A stretch of 35,848 nt of DNA, from the NCBI RefSeq assembly GCF_000308595.1, contig NZ_BAGA01000024.1, forward strand, positions 1 to 35,848, read 5' to 3'. The notes beneath the pieces are model-generated. The model worked only from the letters and a program-made list of their open reading frames with translations. It was not told the DNA's origin and did no database searches. Below, piece by piece: positions 18,307-35,848 of the stretch. Both the position numbers and the translations under genes were made by a program. This DNA comes from Nocardia higoensis NBRC 100133 (lineage in GTDB: Bacteria; Actinomycetota; Actinomycetes; Mycobacteriales; Mycobacteriaceae). Position 1 is the first letter of the stretch. Each line of letters begins with the position of its first letter.

Positions 18307-21300
18307 CCCGACCCGCCCGGGCGCGCCAGTCCCGCACCCGCCGTCCCCGGGTGGTGACGCTGCCACAGTTGCTCGACCGGGCGGTCGACACCGCGCCGTC
18401 CGGTCTCGCCGTGCTCGGCGTCGACGCCGACGGCGTGCTGAGCGAAGCGACCTATCGGGAACTGGATGAACGATCGACCCGGCTCGCCCGCGCGCTGATC
18501 GCCCGTGGCATCGGCCCGGAAGACCTTGTCGCGCTGAGCATTCCGCGATCGTTGGAATCGGTGCTGGCCTGCTGGGCGGTGGCCAGGACGGGGGCCGGTT
18601 TCGTCCCGGTCGACCCGAACCATCCCGAAGACCGGGTGGCGCACATGCTCTCCGACAGCGGCGCGGCGCTCGGCATCACGGTCGGCGCGGTGCGCGAGGG
18701 CCTGCCCGCCACGGTGGAGTGGCTGGTGCTCGACGATCCTTCCACCGAGGCACTGGTGGCCGGGCAATCGGACCGTCCCGTGGTCAACGACGACCGGGTG
18801 CGCACGCTGCGTCCGGAGCATCCGGCCTACGTGATCTTCACCTCCGGCTCGACCGGTCTGCCCAAGGGTGTGGTCGTCACCCAGGCGGGTCTGGCGAACT
18901 TCTGCGCCGAACAGCAGGAGCGCTACCGGGTGAGCGAGCACTCGCGCACACTGCACTTCGCCTCGCCGTCGTTCGACGCGTCGGTGCTGGAGTTGCTGCT
19001 CGCGGTCGGCGGCGCGGCCACCATGGTGGTGGTCGCCCCGTCGGTGTACGGCGGTCCCGAGCTGGCCGCGATCCTGCGGCGGTACGCGGTGACACACGCC
19101 TTCGTCACCCCCGCGGCCCTGGCCTCCGTCGACCCGGCCGGGCTCGACGAACTGCGCGTGGTGATCTCCGGCGGCGAGGCCTGCCCGCCGGATCTGGTGC
19201 GGCGCTGGGCGGTCCCGCTGCCGAGCGGCTCGGTGCGGGAGTTCTACAACGGGTACGGCCCGACCGAGACCACCATCATGACCAATATCAGCGACGCGCT
19301 GCGCCCGGACGAGCCGGTGACGATCGGCGCGCCGATCCGCTCCGTGACGGCCTATGTGCTCGACCCGCGCCTGCGGCTCGCGCCGCCCGGGGCGATCGGC
19401 GAGCTGTATCTGGCCGGACCGCCGCTGGCGCGTGGCTACGGCAATCGCCCCGGATTGAGCGCCGCCCGCTTCGTGGCCAACCCCTTCGACGAAGGCGCGC
19501 GCATGTACCGCACCGGCGACCTGGTGCGCCGGACTCCGATGGGCGCGCTGGAATATCTGGGACGCAACGACTTCCAGGTCAAGATCCGCGGTTTCCGCAT
19601 CGAGCTGGGTGAGATCGACGCGGTGCTGGCCGGCCACGAGAAGGTCGATTTCGCGGTCACCGTCGGTCACGAGCTCGACCACGGCGGCACCGTGCTCGTC
19701 GCCTACGTGCACGGCGTGGACGGCGCGGCGCTCGATCCCGGCGAACTGACCGCGCTGGCCGAGCGCAGCCTGCCTGCCCACATGGTGCCCACCTCGATCA
19801 CGGTCCTCGACGAGATCCCGCTGAACCCGGTCGGGAAGCTGGACCGCGCCGCGCTGCCCGCCCCGGTCCTGCGCGTCATCGAATTCCGCACGCCGCGCGG
19901 CGAGCTCGAGGAGACGGTCGCGAAGATCTTCACCGACGTGCTCGGCGTCGAGCGGGTGGGCGCCGACGACGACTTCTTCGCCCTCGGCGGCAATTCGCTG
20001 CTCGCGGCCCAGGCCACCGCCCGGCTGGCCGTGGCGACCGGCAGCGAGGTGCGGGTGCCCTGGCTTTTCGAGGCGCCCTCGGTGGCGGCGCTGGCGGCCC
20101 GGCTCGGCGCGGGGGAGCGCGACGGCGAGCAGGATCGGCGACCGCCGCTGATCGCCCGGCCGCGCCCGGAACACATCCCGCTCTCGCTCGCCCAGCAGCG
20201 GATGTGGCTGGCGAACCGGATGGACAGCGGTGTGGCGTCCTACACGATCCCGGTCGCCATCCGGCTGTCGGGCGACTTGTCGGTACCCGCGCTGCGCCGG
20301 TCGCTGTTCGACGTGATCACCCGCCACGAGGTGCTGCGCACCGTCTACCCGGCGCACGACGGGCTCGCCCGCCAGGTGATCGTCGCCGCCGAGCAGGTGG
20401 TGCCCGACCTGACACCGGAGCCGATGCCCGCCGATCAGGTGCGGGCGCGGATCGCGCGCGAGATGGCGGTGGCCTTCGATCTCACCTCCGAGGTCCCGCT
20501 GCGGATCACCCTGCTCCGGGTCGCCGAGGATCCGGCGGAGCACGTGCTGGTGCTGGTGGTGCACCACATCAGCGCGGACGGCTGGTCGATGGCCCCGGTG
20601 ACCCGCGATCTCATGACCGCCTATGCCGCCCGGGTCGCGGGCAAGAAGCCCGGGTACGCCCCGCTGCCGGTGCAGTACGCCGACTTCAGTCTGTGGCAGC
20701 ACGAGGTGCTCGGCGACGAGACCGATCCCGAGTCGCCGGCCGCGCGTCAGCTCGAGTTCTGGCGCACCACGCTGGCCGGCGTGCCCGACAGTCTGCCGCT
20801 GCCCTTCGATCGGCCCAGGCCCGCCGAGCGCGACACCCGTGCGCGCGTGGTGACCGCCCCGATCGACGCCGCGGTCCATCGCGCCCTGGCGGGCCTCGCG
20901 CGGCAGGAGCGCACCACGCTGTTCATGGTGCTGCACAGCGCGTTGGCGGTGCTGCTGAGCAAGATCTCCGGCGCCGACGACCTCACCGTCGGCACCCCGT
21001 TCGCGGGCCGCGGCGAGCAGGTGCTCGACGACGTGGTCGGCATGTTCGTCAACACGCTGGTGCTGCGCAGCCGTGTGGACCCCGGCGCGACGTTCGCCGA
21101 CTTCCTCGCGGCGCAACGGGAATCGGACCTCGCGGCCTTCGCGCACGCCGACATCCCCTTCGACCGTCTCGTCGAGGTCGTCAATCCGGCCCGCTCCCAG
21201 TCCCGGCATCCGCTGTTCCAGGTGATGTTCGCGCTGCAGAACCTGACCAGGCCGCGCCTGGACCTGCCCGCGCTGTCGGTCTCGGCGATCGAATTCGACT

Positions 21301-24300
21301 CCGAGAACACCGAGTACGACCTGCAGGTGACGCTCGCCGACGACTACGACGCGGCGGGCGTCCCGCAGGGCATCGCCTGCGCGATCGCCTACCGCACGAG
21401 CCTGTTCGACCACGCGACCGTCGAGGACCTGGCGCGGCGCTTCGAGCGGGTGCTGCGCGTGATCGCCGCCTCGCCGCGGGTGGCGGTGCGCGACATCGAT
21501 GTGCTCGATCCGGCCGAACGCGCGGTCGTGCTGCGCGAATGGAATCGCACCACGCACCGGGTCCCGCCGGTCACCACCGTGCTCGACCTGTTCGCCGAGA
21601 GCGTGCGCAGGTACCCGGACCGGACGGCGGTGCTCGTCGATCGAGGCGACAGCGAGCAGCCGGGCGCCGAGCCGCCGGGCGCCCGATCGGACCTGCCCGC
21701 CGAACTCACCTACGCGCAGTTCTCCGCGCGGGTGAACCGCCTGGCGCGCAAGCTGATCGAACTCGGCGTCGGCCCGGACGACCGGGTAGCCGTCGGCATG
21801 CGCCGCTCGGTCGACATGCTGGTCGCGGTGTACGCGGCGCTCACCGCGGGCGGCGCGTACGTGCCGATCGACCCGGACCACCCGGACGAACGCACCGGCT
21901 ACGTGCTCGACAGCGCCCGGCCCGCGGTGCTGCTCACCACCACCCGTGACGAGCTGCGGACCCCGCTGTGCCCGGTGATCCACGTCGACGCCACCGATCT
22001 CGACGGCTACGACGACGCGCCGATCGACCCCGCCGAGCGGCGAGGCGCGCTCCGGCCGGAGAACATCGCCTACGTGCTCTACACCTCCGGGTCCACCGGC
22101 AGGCCGAAGGGCGTCGCGGTCCCGCATGCCGCGATGGTCAACCAGCTGGCCTGGCGTATCGAGGCGGCCGGTCTCGACGAGACCGATGTGGTGATGCACA
22201 AGACGCCGTTCACCTTCGACGCCTCGCTGTGGGAACTGTTCGCCACCCTGATGATGGGCGCGCGGGTGATCCTCACCGCGCCACAGGCACATCGCGACGC
22301 CCGCTATCTGGCGCGGACCATCGCGCGGCACGGGGTGACCATCACATCCTTCGTGCCCACGCTGCTCGCGGTCTTCGCCACCACCGCCTCCGCGGCCGAA
22401 TGCGCCTCGCTGCGGCGGATCTTCGTGGGCGGGGAGGCGGTCACCGCGCATGTCGTCGGCCTGCTGCGCGCGGTGACCCCGGCGGTCCTGATCAACAGCT
22501 ACGGGCCCACCGAGTTCACGGTGAACGCCACCTCATGGCAGGTGGCCGAGAAGATCACCCCGGTGCCCATCGGCCGCCCGGTGTGGAATTCGCGCGCCTA
22601 CGTCCTGGACAACGCCCTGCGTCCGGTGGCGCCCGGGGTGGCGGGCGAGCTGTATCTGGGCGGCGTGCAGACCGCGCGCGGCTACCACGCCCGCCCGGAT
22701 CTGACCGCGGAGCGCTTCGTCGCCGACCCCTTCGGCGAGCCCGGCGGGCGGCTGTACCGCACCGGTGACCTGGCGCGCTGGAAGGGCAACGCGGGCAACG
22801 GGTCCGCGCCCTTCGAGTACGGCGTGCTGGAATACCTGGGCCGCACCGACTTCCAGGTGAAGTTCAACGGCCAGCGCATCGAACTCGAGGAGATCGAGGC
22901 CGCGCTGCTCGATCTGCCCGAGATCGACCGCGCCGCGGTGCGGGTGATCGGCGCCTCGGCGGGCGAGCATCTGGTCGCCTACGTCACCACGAACGACACC
23001 GCCGGGGCCGCCTTCGATGTCGAGGCCGTCAAGACCGCTTTGCGCCGCAGGCTGCCCGCCTACATGGTGCCCTCGACGGTGCTGGCGCTCGACGAGTTCC
23101 CGCTCAACTCCTCGGGCAAGCTGGACCGGAAGGCCCTGCCGGTACCGGAATTCCGGGCTCGCGAGTTCCGCGCGCCCGCCACGCCGGTCGAGCAGACCGT
23201 GGCGGAGGTCTTCGCCGAGGTGCTCGACCTGCCCCGGGTCGGCGCCGACGACGACTTCTTCGAACTCGGCGGCAACTCGCTCGTGGCCACCCGGGTCGCC
23301 GCCCGCCTCGGCGCCGCGTTGGAGACGGCGGTGCCGGTGCGGATGCTGTTCGAGGCCTCCACGGTGGCCGCGCTCGCCGCGCGGCTGGCGGAACGGGCGG
23401 GGGAGGGCGCGCGGACGACGCTGATCGCCAAGGACCGTCCGGCCCGGGTGCCGCTGTCGCCGGCCCAGCAGCGGATGTGGTTCCTCAACCGCTTCGACGG
23501 CACCAACATCACCTACAACATCCCGGTCGTGCTGCGGCTGAGCGGCGAACTGGACGTCGCGGCGCTGCGGCAGGCCGCCCTCGACGTCATGGAGCGCCAC
23601 GAGGTGCTCCGCACGGTCTATCCCGAAACCGACGGCGTGGCCCACCAGGTGGTGGTCCCGACGGCTTCGGTACCGCTCGACCTGGCGGTGCGCCGGGCGC
23701 CGCTCGAGGAATTGCGCGCCCGCATCGACCGCGTGCTGGCGACACCCTTCGACGTCACCGCCGAAGTGCCCGTGCGGGTTCGGCTGTTCGCCGCCGAAGA
23801 GCGAGCCGGTGAGCACGTGCTGGTCTTCGTCATGCACCACATCTGCGCCGACGGCTGGTCGATGGCCCCGCTCACCAGGGATCTGGTCACCGCCTATCAG
23901 GCCCGCGCCGCAGGGCAGGCGCCGGTGTGGAGCCCGCTGTCGGTGCAGTACGCCGATTTCAGCCTGTGGCAGCACGAACTGCTCGGCGACGAGAACGATC
24001 CGGAATCGCAGATGGCGCGCCAGCTCGCCTATTGGCGATCGGCGCTGGCCGGCCTGCCGGACGCGATCGGCCTGCCGTTCGACCGCCCCCGTCCGCCCGC
24101 CCACGAGTCGGCCGCGCGCCGGGTGCCGCTGCGCGTGGACGCGGACATCCACCGGCAGTTGCGCGCGCTGGCCCGCTCGGCCGGAGCGTCGCTGTTCATG
24201 GTGGTGCACGCGGCGCTGGCCGCCGCGTTGGGACGCTGGGCCCGGACCCGGGACGTGGTGATCGGCACGCCGGTCGCCGGCCGCGGCGAAGCCGAGATCG

Positions 24301-27300
24301 ATGATTTGATCGGCATGTTCGTCAACACGCTGGCGCTGCGGACCGGTGTCGACCCGGCGTGCCCGTTCCGCGAACTGCTGGCCCGGCAACGCGACACCGA
24401 CCTGGCCGCCTTCGCCAATGCCGATGTGCCGTTCGAACGACTCGTCGAGGTGCTCAACCCGCCGCGGTCGCGCTCACGGCATCCGCTCTTCCAGGTGCTG
24501 CTGTCCTTCCAGAACCAGCAGCGCGCGGCGCTGGAACTGCCCGCGCTCACCATCTCCGGGGTGGACTACGGCTCGCTGCACACCGCCTTCGACCTGCACG
24601 CGACGCTCGTCGACCGCTATGACGGCGACGGCGAGCCCGCCGGGATCGAGGGCGGGCTGATCTACCCGGTGGCCCTCTTCGACGAGGCGACGATCGAGAC
24701 GTTCGCGCGCCGTTTCGAGCGGGTGCTGGCCGCTGTCGCCGCCGAGCCGGACCGCCCGGTCGGCGATATCGAATGGCTCTCCGCGCAGGAACGTCGCGCC
24801 GTGCTGACCGCGACGGTCGGCGAGCGGCGTCCCGCCGGCGAGCAGGCCACGTCTGTGCCGCCGGGTGCCCGGAGCCCGCGGCTCGATCCGTCGGCGGTCG
24901 CGCTCGTGTCCGACCCCCGGTCACCACGGCGGACCGAGACGACCAGGGCCGAATTCGACGCCAGGGTCAATCGTCTCGCGCGGCATCTGATCGCGATCGG
25001 CGTCGGCCCGGAATCACGGGTGGCGGTGGCGATTCCGCGCTCGGTGGATCTGCTGGTCGCCGTGCACGCCGTGCTGCGCGCCGGCGGCGCCTATGTGCCG
25101 GTCGACCCGGATCATCCGGCCGAGCGCACGGCGTATGTGCTGGAGTTGTCGGCGCCGGACTGCGTGCTCGTCCGCACCGGGACGGAACTGCCCGGCCTCG
25201 ACGGGCGACGCGGCGGCGACGGCGAATCGGTCTCCGGCGTGGCGCCGATCGTGCGCCTGGACACGCTCGATCTGTCGGCCTATCCCTGCGGCCCGATCAC
25301 CGACGCGGAACGCTCTGCGCCGCTTCATCCCTCGCGCACCGCCTACGTGCTGTTCACCTCCGGATCGACCGGACAGCCCAAGGGCGTCGCGGTGCCGCAT
25401 GCGGCGGTGGTGAACCAGATCCACTGGCTCGTCGAGCAATACCGCCTCGGCGAGGCGGATGTGGTGCTGTGGAAGACGCCGGTCACCTTCGACGTGTCGG
25501 TCTGGGAGATGTTCGGCGCGTGGGCGGCGGGCGCCCGGCTGGTGGTGGCCGAACCCGACGGGCATCGCGATCCGCGCTATCTGGCCGAGGTCGTGGCCGC
25601 CGAACAGGTCACGATCACCTCGTTCGTGCCCTCGATGCTGACCCGCTTCGCCGAGGACGCCCGGCCCGGCGAACTGACCTCGCTGCGCGCCCTGCTGGTG
25701 GCGGGGGAGGCGCTCACCGCCGAGACGGTCGCGGCCGCGCGCCGGGTGACCGGCGCGGCGCTGCACAACCTCTACGGGCCCACCGAGTTCACCGTGCACG
25801 CCACCTACGCCGCGGTGGACGCGCGGGTGAGTGGTCCGGTCCCGATCGGCACGCCGGTGTGGAACGCGCGAGCCTACGTGCTCGACGACCGGCTGCATCC
25901 GGTCCCCGACGGCGTGGCGGGCGAGCTCTATCTCGCGGGCGCGCAGCTCGCCCGCGGCTACCTGTCCCGCCCGGAGCTCACCGCGGACCGTTTCGTCGGC
26001 GACCCGTTCGATGCGCCGGGGACCCGGATGTACCGCACCGGCGATCTGGTCCGCCGCGCGGCGGACGGCGCGCTGACCTTCCTCGGCCGCACCGACCAGC
26101 AGGTGAAGGTGCGCGGCCTGCGCATCGAACTCGGCGAGATCGAGGCCGCGCTGCTGGCCCACCACCGGGTACGGCAGGCGGTGGCGACCGTGCACGACGA
26201 CGATCGGCTCGGCGGCACGCTGGTGGGGTATGTGGTCCCGGACAGCGGATCGCCGGACAGCGCGGCCGTCGACCTCGAGGCGGGAATCGATCTCGACGCG
26301 CTGCGCACCCATCTGCGTGCGTTGCTGCCCTCCTACATGGTGCCCGCCGCCTTCGTCGTGCTCGACGAACTGCCGCTGAACGCCAGCGGCAAGCTCGATC
26401 GCGCCCGGTTGCCCCGGCCCGGGCTCGCCCCCCGCGCGCACCGGGCGCCGCGCACGCCGCTGGAGCGCCGGATCACCGAGGTGTTCGCGGAGACGCTCGG
26501 CGTCGCCTCGGTGGGGCTGGACGACAACTTCTTCGAGCTCGGCGGCAATTCGCTGGTGGCCACGCGCGTCGCCTCCCGGCTCGGCGCGGAACTCGGGGCG
26601 ATGCCGGTCATGTGGCTGTTCACCGCGCCGACCCCGGCGGAGCTGGCCGCGCAGGTGGCCGCCCAGCGCAGCGGCGGCGTCCCGGTCGATTCGGCATTCG
26701 ACGTGCTGGTGCCGTTGCGGGCGGGTGCGGGCGCGCCGCTGTTCTGCTTCCACCCGTACGGCGGCTTCGCGTGGTCCTTCGCGGGCCTGTCGGCGCATCT
26801 GGACGACGGCAGGCCGATCTACGGGGTGCAGTCGCCTGCCCTGTCGTCGGACGAGCCGCTGCCCGGTTCGACCGAGGAGTGGGCGGCGCGGTACCTGGCG
26901 GAGATCAGGAAGGTGCAGCCGCACGGCCCCTATCACCTGCTGGGCTGGTCGCTGGGCGGGGTGTTCGCCCATGCCGTCGCCGTGCGATTGCAGGCCGAGG
27001 GCGAGCGGGTCGAACTGCTGGCGATGATGGACAGCTACCTGAGCCCGGCGTCCGGAGGCGACGGGGCGGCCACCTCCGCTCCGGTGCCGGTGGCCGAGCT
27101 GCTGGGCGGCCTGCTCGGTGACGAGGCGGCGTGGCCCGCCATCGAGGAGGGCGCCGATGTCGCGACGGTGGCGCGACAGCTGGCGCGGTTGCCCGAACCG
27201 TTCGCCTCCTTCGGCGAGCGCCGCATCGCCCGCGCGCTGAAGGGCGCCGCGTGGTCGGCGGAGGTGACCGCGCGCTATCGGCCGCGTCCGTTCGTCGGAG

Positions 27301-27506
27301 AACTGGTGTATTTCGCCGCGGCGGGGGATGATCCCAGCGGACGAGGCGGCGCGGACACCTGGGGCGCGGCCGTGGACGGGCCGATCAGGGATATCGCTGT
27401 GCCCACGACACATTGGCGGATGACCGGTGTGGCGGGGCTGTCCGTGATCGGCCGGGTTCTCGACGCCCTGCTCGCCGTGGGGTACTCCCGCACCGACCAG
27501 ACCTGA
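18303..27506 (+). CDS. NRPS 3: A-T-C-A-T-C-A-T-TE
   Basis: A three-module synthetase of 3067 residues with the same architecture as NRPS 2 and a paralogous N-terminus (MTRPAR...RTRRPR...LPQLL). Landmarks: A1 TSGSTG from 180; T1 Ser 565; C1 from ~625, HHISADG 754-760; A2 TSGSTG from 1261; T2 Ser 1659; C2 from ~1716, HHICADG 1845-1851; A3 TSGSTG from 2352; T3 Ser 2750; TE with GWSLGG (Ser 2883), Asp 2910 and His 3037. All catalytic motifs are intact. Signatures read by eye: DALVIGGIMK, DAWSFGSVNK and DVWSLALVHK. None matches an assignment I know, and all three differ from NRPS 2, so the product should differ. It also starts with A and lacks an upstream C. It could be a free-standing tripeptide synthetase or an alternative partner for the terminal C of NRPS 1. 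The A2 region has short inserts (near GNAGNGSAPFEYG) compared with its neighbours. Confidence 0.94.
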   Translation: MTRPARARQSRTRRPRVVTLPQLLDRAVDTAPSGLAVLGVDADGVLSEATYRELDERSTRLARALIARGIGPEDLVALSIPRSLESVLACWAVARTGAGFVPVDPNHPEDRVAHMLSDSGAALGITVGAVREGLPATVEWLVLDDPSTEALVAGQSDRPVVNDDRVRTLRPEHPAYVIFTSGSTGLPKGVVVTQAGLANFCAEQQERYRVSEHSRTLHFASPSFDASVLELLLAVGGAATMVVVAPSVYGGPELAAILRRYAVTHAFVTPAALASVDPAGLDELRVVISGGEACPPDLVRRWAVPLPSGSVREFYNGYGPTETTIMTNISDALRPDEPVTIGAPIRSVTAYVLDPRLRLAPPGAIGELYLAGPPLARGYGNRPGLSAARFVANPFDEGARMYRTGDLVRRTPMGALEYLGRNDFQVKIRGFRIELGEIDAVLAGHEKVDFAVTVGHELDHGGTVLVAYVHGVDGAALDPGELTALAERSLPAHMVPTSITVLDEIPLNPVGKLDRAALPAPVLRVIEFRTPRGELEETVAKIFTDVLGVERVGADDDFFALGGNSLLAAQATARLAVATGSEVRVPWLFEAPSVAALAARLGAGERDGEQDRRPPLIARPRPEHIPLSLAQQRMWLANRMDSGVASYTIPVAIRLSGDLSVPALRRSLFDVITRHEVLRTVYPAHDGLARQVIVAAEQVVPDLTPEPMPADQVRARIAREMAVAFDLTSEVPLRITLLRVAEDPAEHVLVLVVHHISADGWSMAPVTRDLMTAYAARVAGKKPGYAPLPVQYADFSLWQHEVLGDETDPESPAARQLEFWRTTLAGVPDSLPLPFDRPRPAERDTRARVVTAPIDAAVHRALAGLARQERTTLFMVLHSALAVLLSKISGADDLTVGTPFAGRGEQVLDDVVGMFVNTLVLRSRVDPGATFADFLAAQRESDLAAFAHADIPFDRLVEVVNPARSQSRHPLFQVMFALQNLTRPRLDLPALSVSAIEFDSENTEYDLQVTLADDYDAAGVPQGIACAIAYRTSLFDHATVEDLARRFERVLRVIAASPRVAVRDIDVLDPAERAVVLREWNRTTHRVPPVTTVLDLFAESVRRYPDRTAVLVDRGDSEQPGAEPPGARSDLPAELTYAQFSARVNRLARKLIELGVGPDDRVAVGMRRSVDMLVAVYAALTAGGAYVPIDPDHPDERTGYVLDSARPAVLLTTTRDELRTPLCPVIHVDATDLDGYDDAPIDPAERRGALRPENIAYVLYTSGSTGRPKGVAVPHAAMVNQLAWRIEAAGLDETDVVMHKTPFTFDASLWELFATLMMGARVILTAPQAHRDARYLARTIARHGVTITSFVPTLLAVFATTASAAECASLRRIFVGGEAVTAHVVGLLRAVTPAVLINSYGPTEFTVNATSWQVAEKITPVPIGRPVWNSRAYVLDNALRPVAPGVAGELYLGGVQTARGYHARPDLTAERFVADPFGEPGGRLYRTGDLARWKGNAGNGSAPFEYGVLEYLGRTDFQVKFNGQRIELEEIEAALLDLPEIDRAAVRVIGASAGEHLVAYVTTNDTAGAAFDVEAVKTALRRRLPAYMVPSTVLALDEFPLNSSGKLDRKALPVPEFRAREFRAPATPVEQTVAEVFAEVLDLPRVGADDDFFELGGNSLVATRVAARLGAALETAVPVRMLFEASTVAALAARLAERAGEGARTTLIAKDRPARVPLSPAQQRMWFLNRFDGTNITYNIPVVLRLSGELDVAALRQAALDVMERHEVLRTVYPETDGVAHQVVVPTASVPLDLAVRRAPLEELRARIDRVLATPFDVTAEVPVRVRLFAAEERAGEHVLVFVMHHICADGWSMAPLTRDLVTAYQARAAGQAPVWSPLSVQYADFSLWQHELLGDENDPESQMARQLAYWRSALAGLPDAIGLPFDRPRPPAHESAARRVPLRVDADIHRQLRALARSAGASLFMVVHAALAAALGRWARTRDVVIGTPVAGRGEAEIDDLIGMFVNTLALRTGVDPACPFRELLARQRDTDLAAFANADVPFERLVEVLNPPRSRSRHPLFQVLLSFQNQQRAALELPALTISGVDYGSLHTAFDLHATLVDRYDGDGEPAGIEGGLIYPVALFDEATIETFARRFERVLAAVAAEPDRPVGDIEWLSAQERRAVLTATVGERRPAGEQATSVPPGARSPRLDPSAVALVSDPRSPRRTETTRAEFDARVNRLARHLIAIGVGPESRVAVAIPRSVDLLVAVHAVLRAGGAYVPVDPDHPAERTAYVLELSAPDCVLVRTGTELPGLDGRRGGDGESVSGVAPIVRLDTLDLSAYPCGPITDAERSAPLHPSRTAYVLFTSGSTGQPKGVAVPHAAVVNQIHWLVEQYRLGEADVVLWKTPVTFDVSVWEMFGAWAAGARLVVAEPDGHRDPRYLAEVVAAEQVTITSFVPSMLTRFAEDARPGELTSLRALLVAGEALTAETVAAARRVTGAALHNLYGPTEFTVHATYAAVDARVSGPVPIGTPVWNARAYVLDDRLHPVPDGVAGELYLAGAQLARGYLSRPELTADRFVGDPFDAPGTRMYRTGDLVRRAADGALTFLGRTDQQVKVRGLRIELGEIEAALLAHHRVRQAVATVHDDDRLGGTLVGYVVPDSGSPDSAAVDLEAGIDLDALRTHLRALLPSYMVPAAFVVLDELPLNASGKLDRARLPRPGLAPRAHRAPRTPLERRITEVFAETLGVASVGLDDNFFELGGNSLVATRVASRLGAELGAMPVMWLFTAPTPAELAAQVAAQRSGGVPVDSAFDVLVPLRAGAGAPLFCFHPYGGFAWSFAGLSAHLDDGRPIYGVQSPALSSDEPLPGSTEEWAARYLAEIRKVQPHGPYHLLGWSLGGVFAHAVAVRLQAEGERVELLAMMDSYLSPASGGDGAATSAPVPVAELLGGLLGDEAAWPAIEEGADVATVARQLARLPEPFASFGERRIARALKGAAWSAEVTARYRPRPFVGELVYFAAAGDDPSGRGGADTWGAAVDGPIRDIAVPTTHWRMTGVAGLSVIGRVLDALLAVGYSRTDQT

Positions 27507-27549
27507 CGGTCTGTTAAGGGGTGTGAGTAACCTACCGGGGTCTCGGGTG

Positions 27550-27600
27550 CAATAAACCGCGTGCGCACAGCGATGTGCAGATCATCGCGGGCGGTTATTG
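27550..27600. terminator. Two-part hairpin after NRPS 3
   Basis: The outer stem is CAATAA(A)CCGC (27550-27560) with GCGGTTATTG (27591-27600): 10 bp with one bulged A. It encloses a second 6-bp stem, GCGATG (27570-27575) with CATCGC (27583-27588). The left arm is A-rich and the right arm T-rich, as in a bidirectional terminator. It begins 43 nt after the NRPS 3 stop. A structured leader of NRPS 4 is the alternative. Confidence 0.55.
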
Positions 27601-27627
27601 TTGCGTGCCCGAGGTCGCCGTGTAGGT

Positions 27628-27657
27628 CCGCACGTGCTGCCGTGCGGTGTGGTTTTT
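27628..27657 (+). terminator. Hairpin plus T-run just before NRPS 4
   Basis: CCGCACG (27628-27634) pairs with CGTGCGG (27641-27647) around a 6-nt loop. It is followed by TGTGG and then TTTTT (27653-27657). It ends under 30 nt before the NRPS 4 ATG, so it could be a second NRPS 3 terminator or an attenuator in the NRPS 4 leader. Confidence 0.4.
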
Positions 27658-27684
27658 GCTCGACCCGAGAGGTGAACAGGCGCG

Positions 27685-35848
<8,164 letters not shown>

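Noticed and set aside
27598..27627. TTGTTG-N17-TGTAGG as a promoter for NRPS 4.
   Set aside because: The -10 match is poor and the pair overlaps hairpin sequence; not supported enough to list.

Overview
The window is high-GC actinobacterial DNA. GC-rich third codon positions, GTG starts, a LytM-type M23 peptidase and very large synthetases opening with short Arg-rich N-termini suggest Nocardia or a close mycolate-containing relative; this taxonomic call is an inference. Almost all of it (959 to 35848) is a nonribosomal peptide synthetase (NRPS) locus of four giant genes, all on the + strand. I see no tailoring, transport, regulatory or MbtH-like gene inside the window.

Layout: (i) 2-475, the 3' end of an M23 peptidase gene, closed by a strong hairpin terminator (493-535); (ii) 476-958, an intergenic region with a CRP/GlxR-like palindrome (790-805); (iii) 959-8329, NRPS 1, A-T-C-A-T-C followed by a decayed, truncated A domain (A*); (iv) 8640-17681, NRPS 2, A-T-C-A-T-C-A-T-TE, preceded by a 21-codon ORF that overlaps its start; (v) 18303-27506, NRPS 3, same architecture as NRPS 2 and with a similar coupled leader ORF of 24 codons; (vi) 27685-35848, NRPS 4, A-T-C-A-T-C-A-T and continuing off the right edge. 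Every intergenic gap contains at least one hairpin.

How they may work together: NRPS 1 ends in a condensation (C) domain with no carrier domain after it in cis. NRPS 2 and NRPS 3 both begin with A-T and no C. The simplest reading is that the NRPS 1 dipeptide is condensed onto the first carrier of NRPS 2, and perhaps alternatively NRPS 3, giving pentapeptides released by a terminal thioesterase. NRPS 4 matches NRPS 1 domain for domain, but its third A domain is intact and fused where NRPS 1 has the relic. This suggests that NRPS 1 + NRPS 2 is a split version of an NRPS 4-like ancestor. No epimerisation or heterocyclisation domain and no starter C domain is visible, so an all-L product starting from a free amino acid is the default expectation. 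Only one pocket signature is one I recognise exactly: module 2 of NRPS 4, serine. The main points for a second look are the A* relic and the C/A split, the two competing terminal synthetases, a codon-usage island covering exactly the substrate pocket of NRPS 1 module 2, the coupled leader ORFs, and the CRP/GlxR-like operators.
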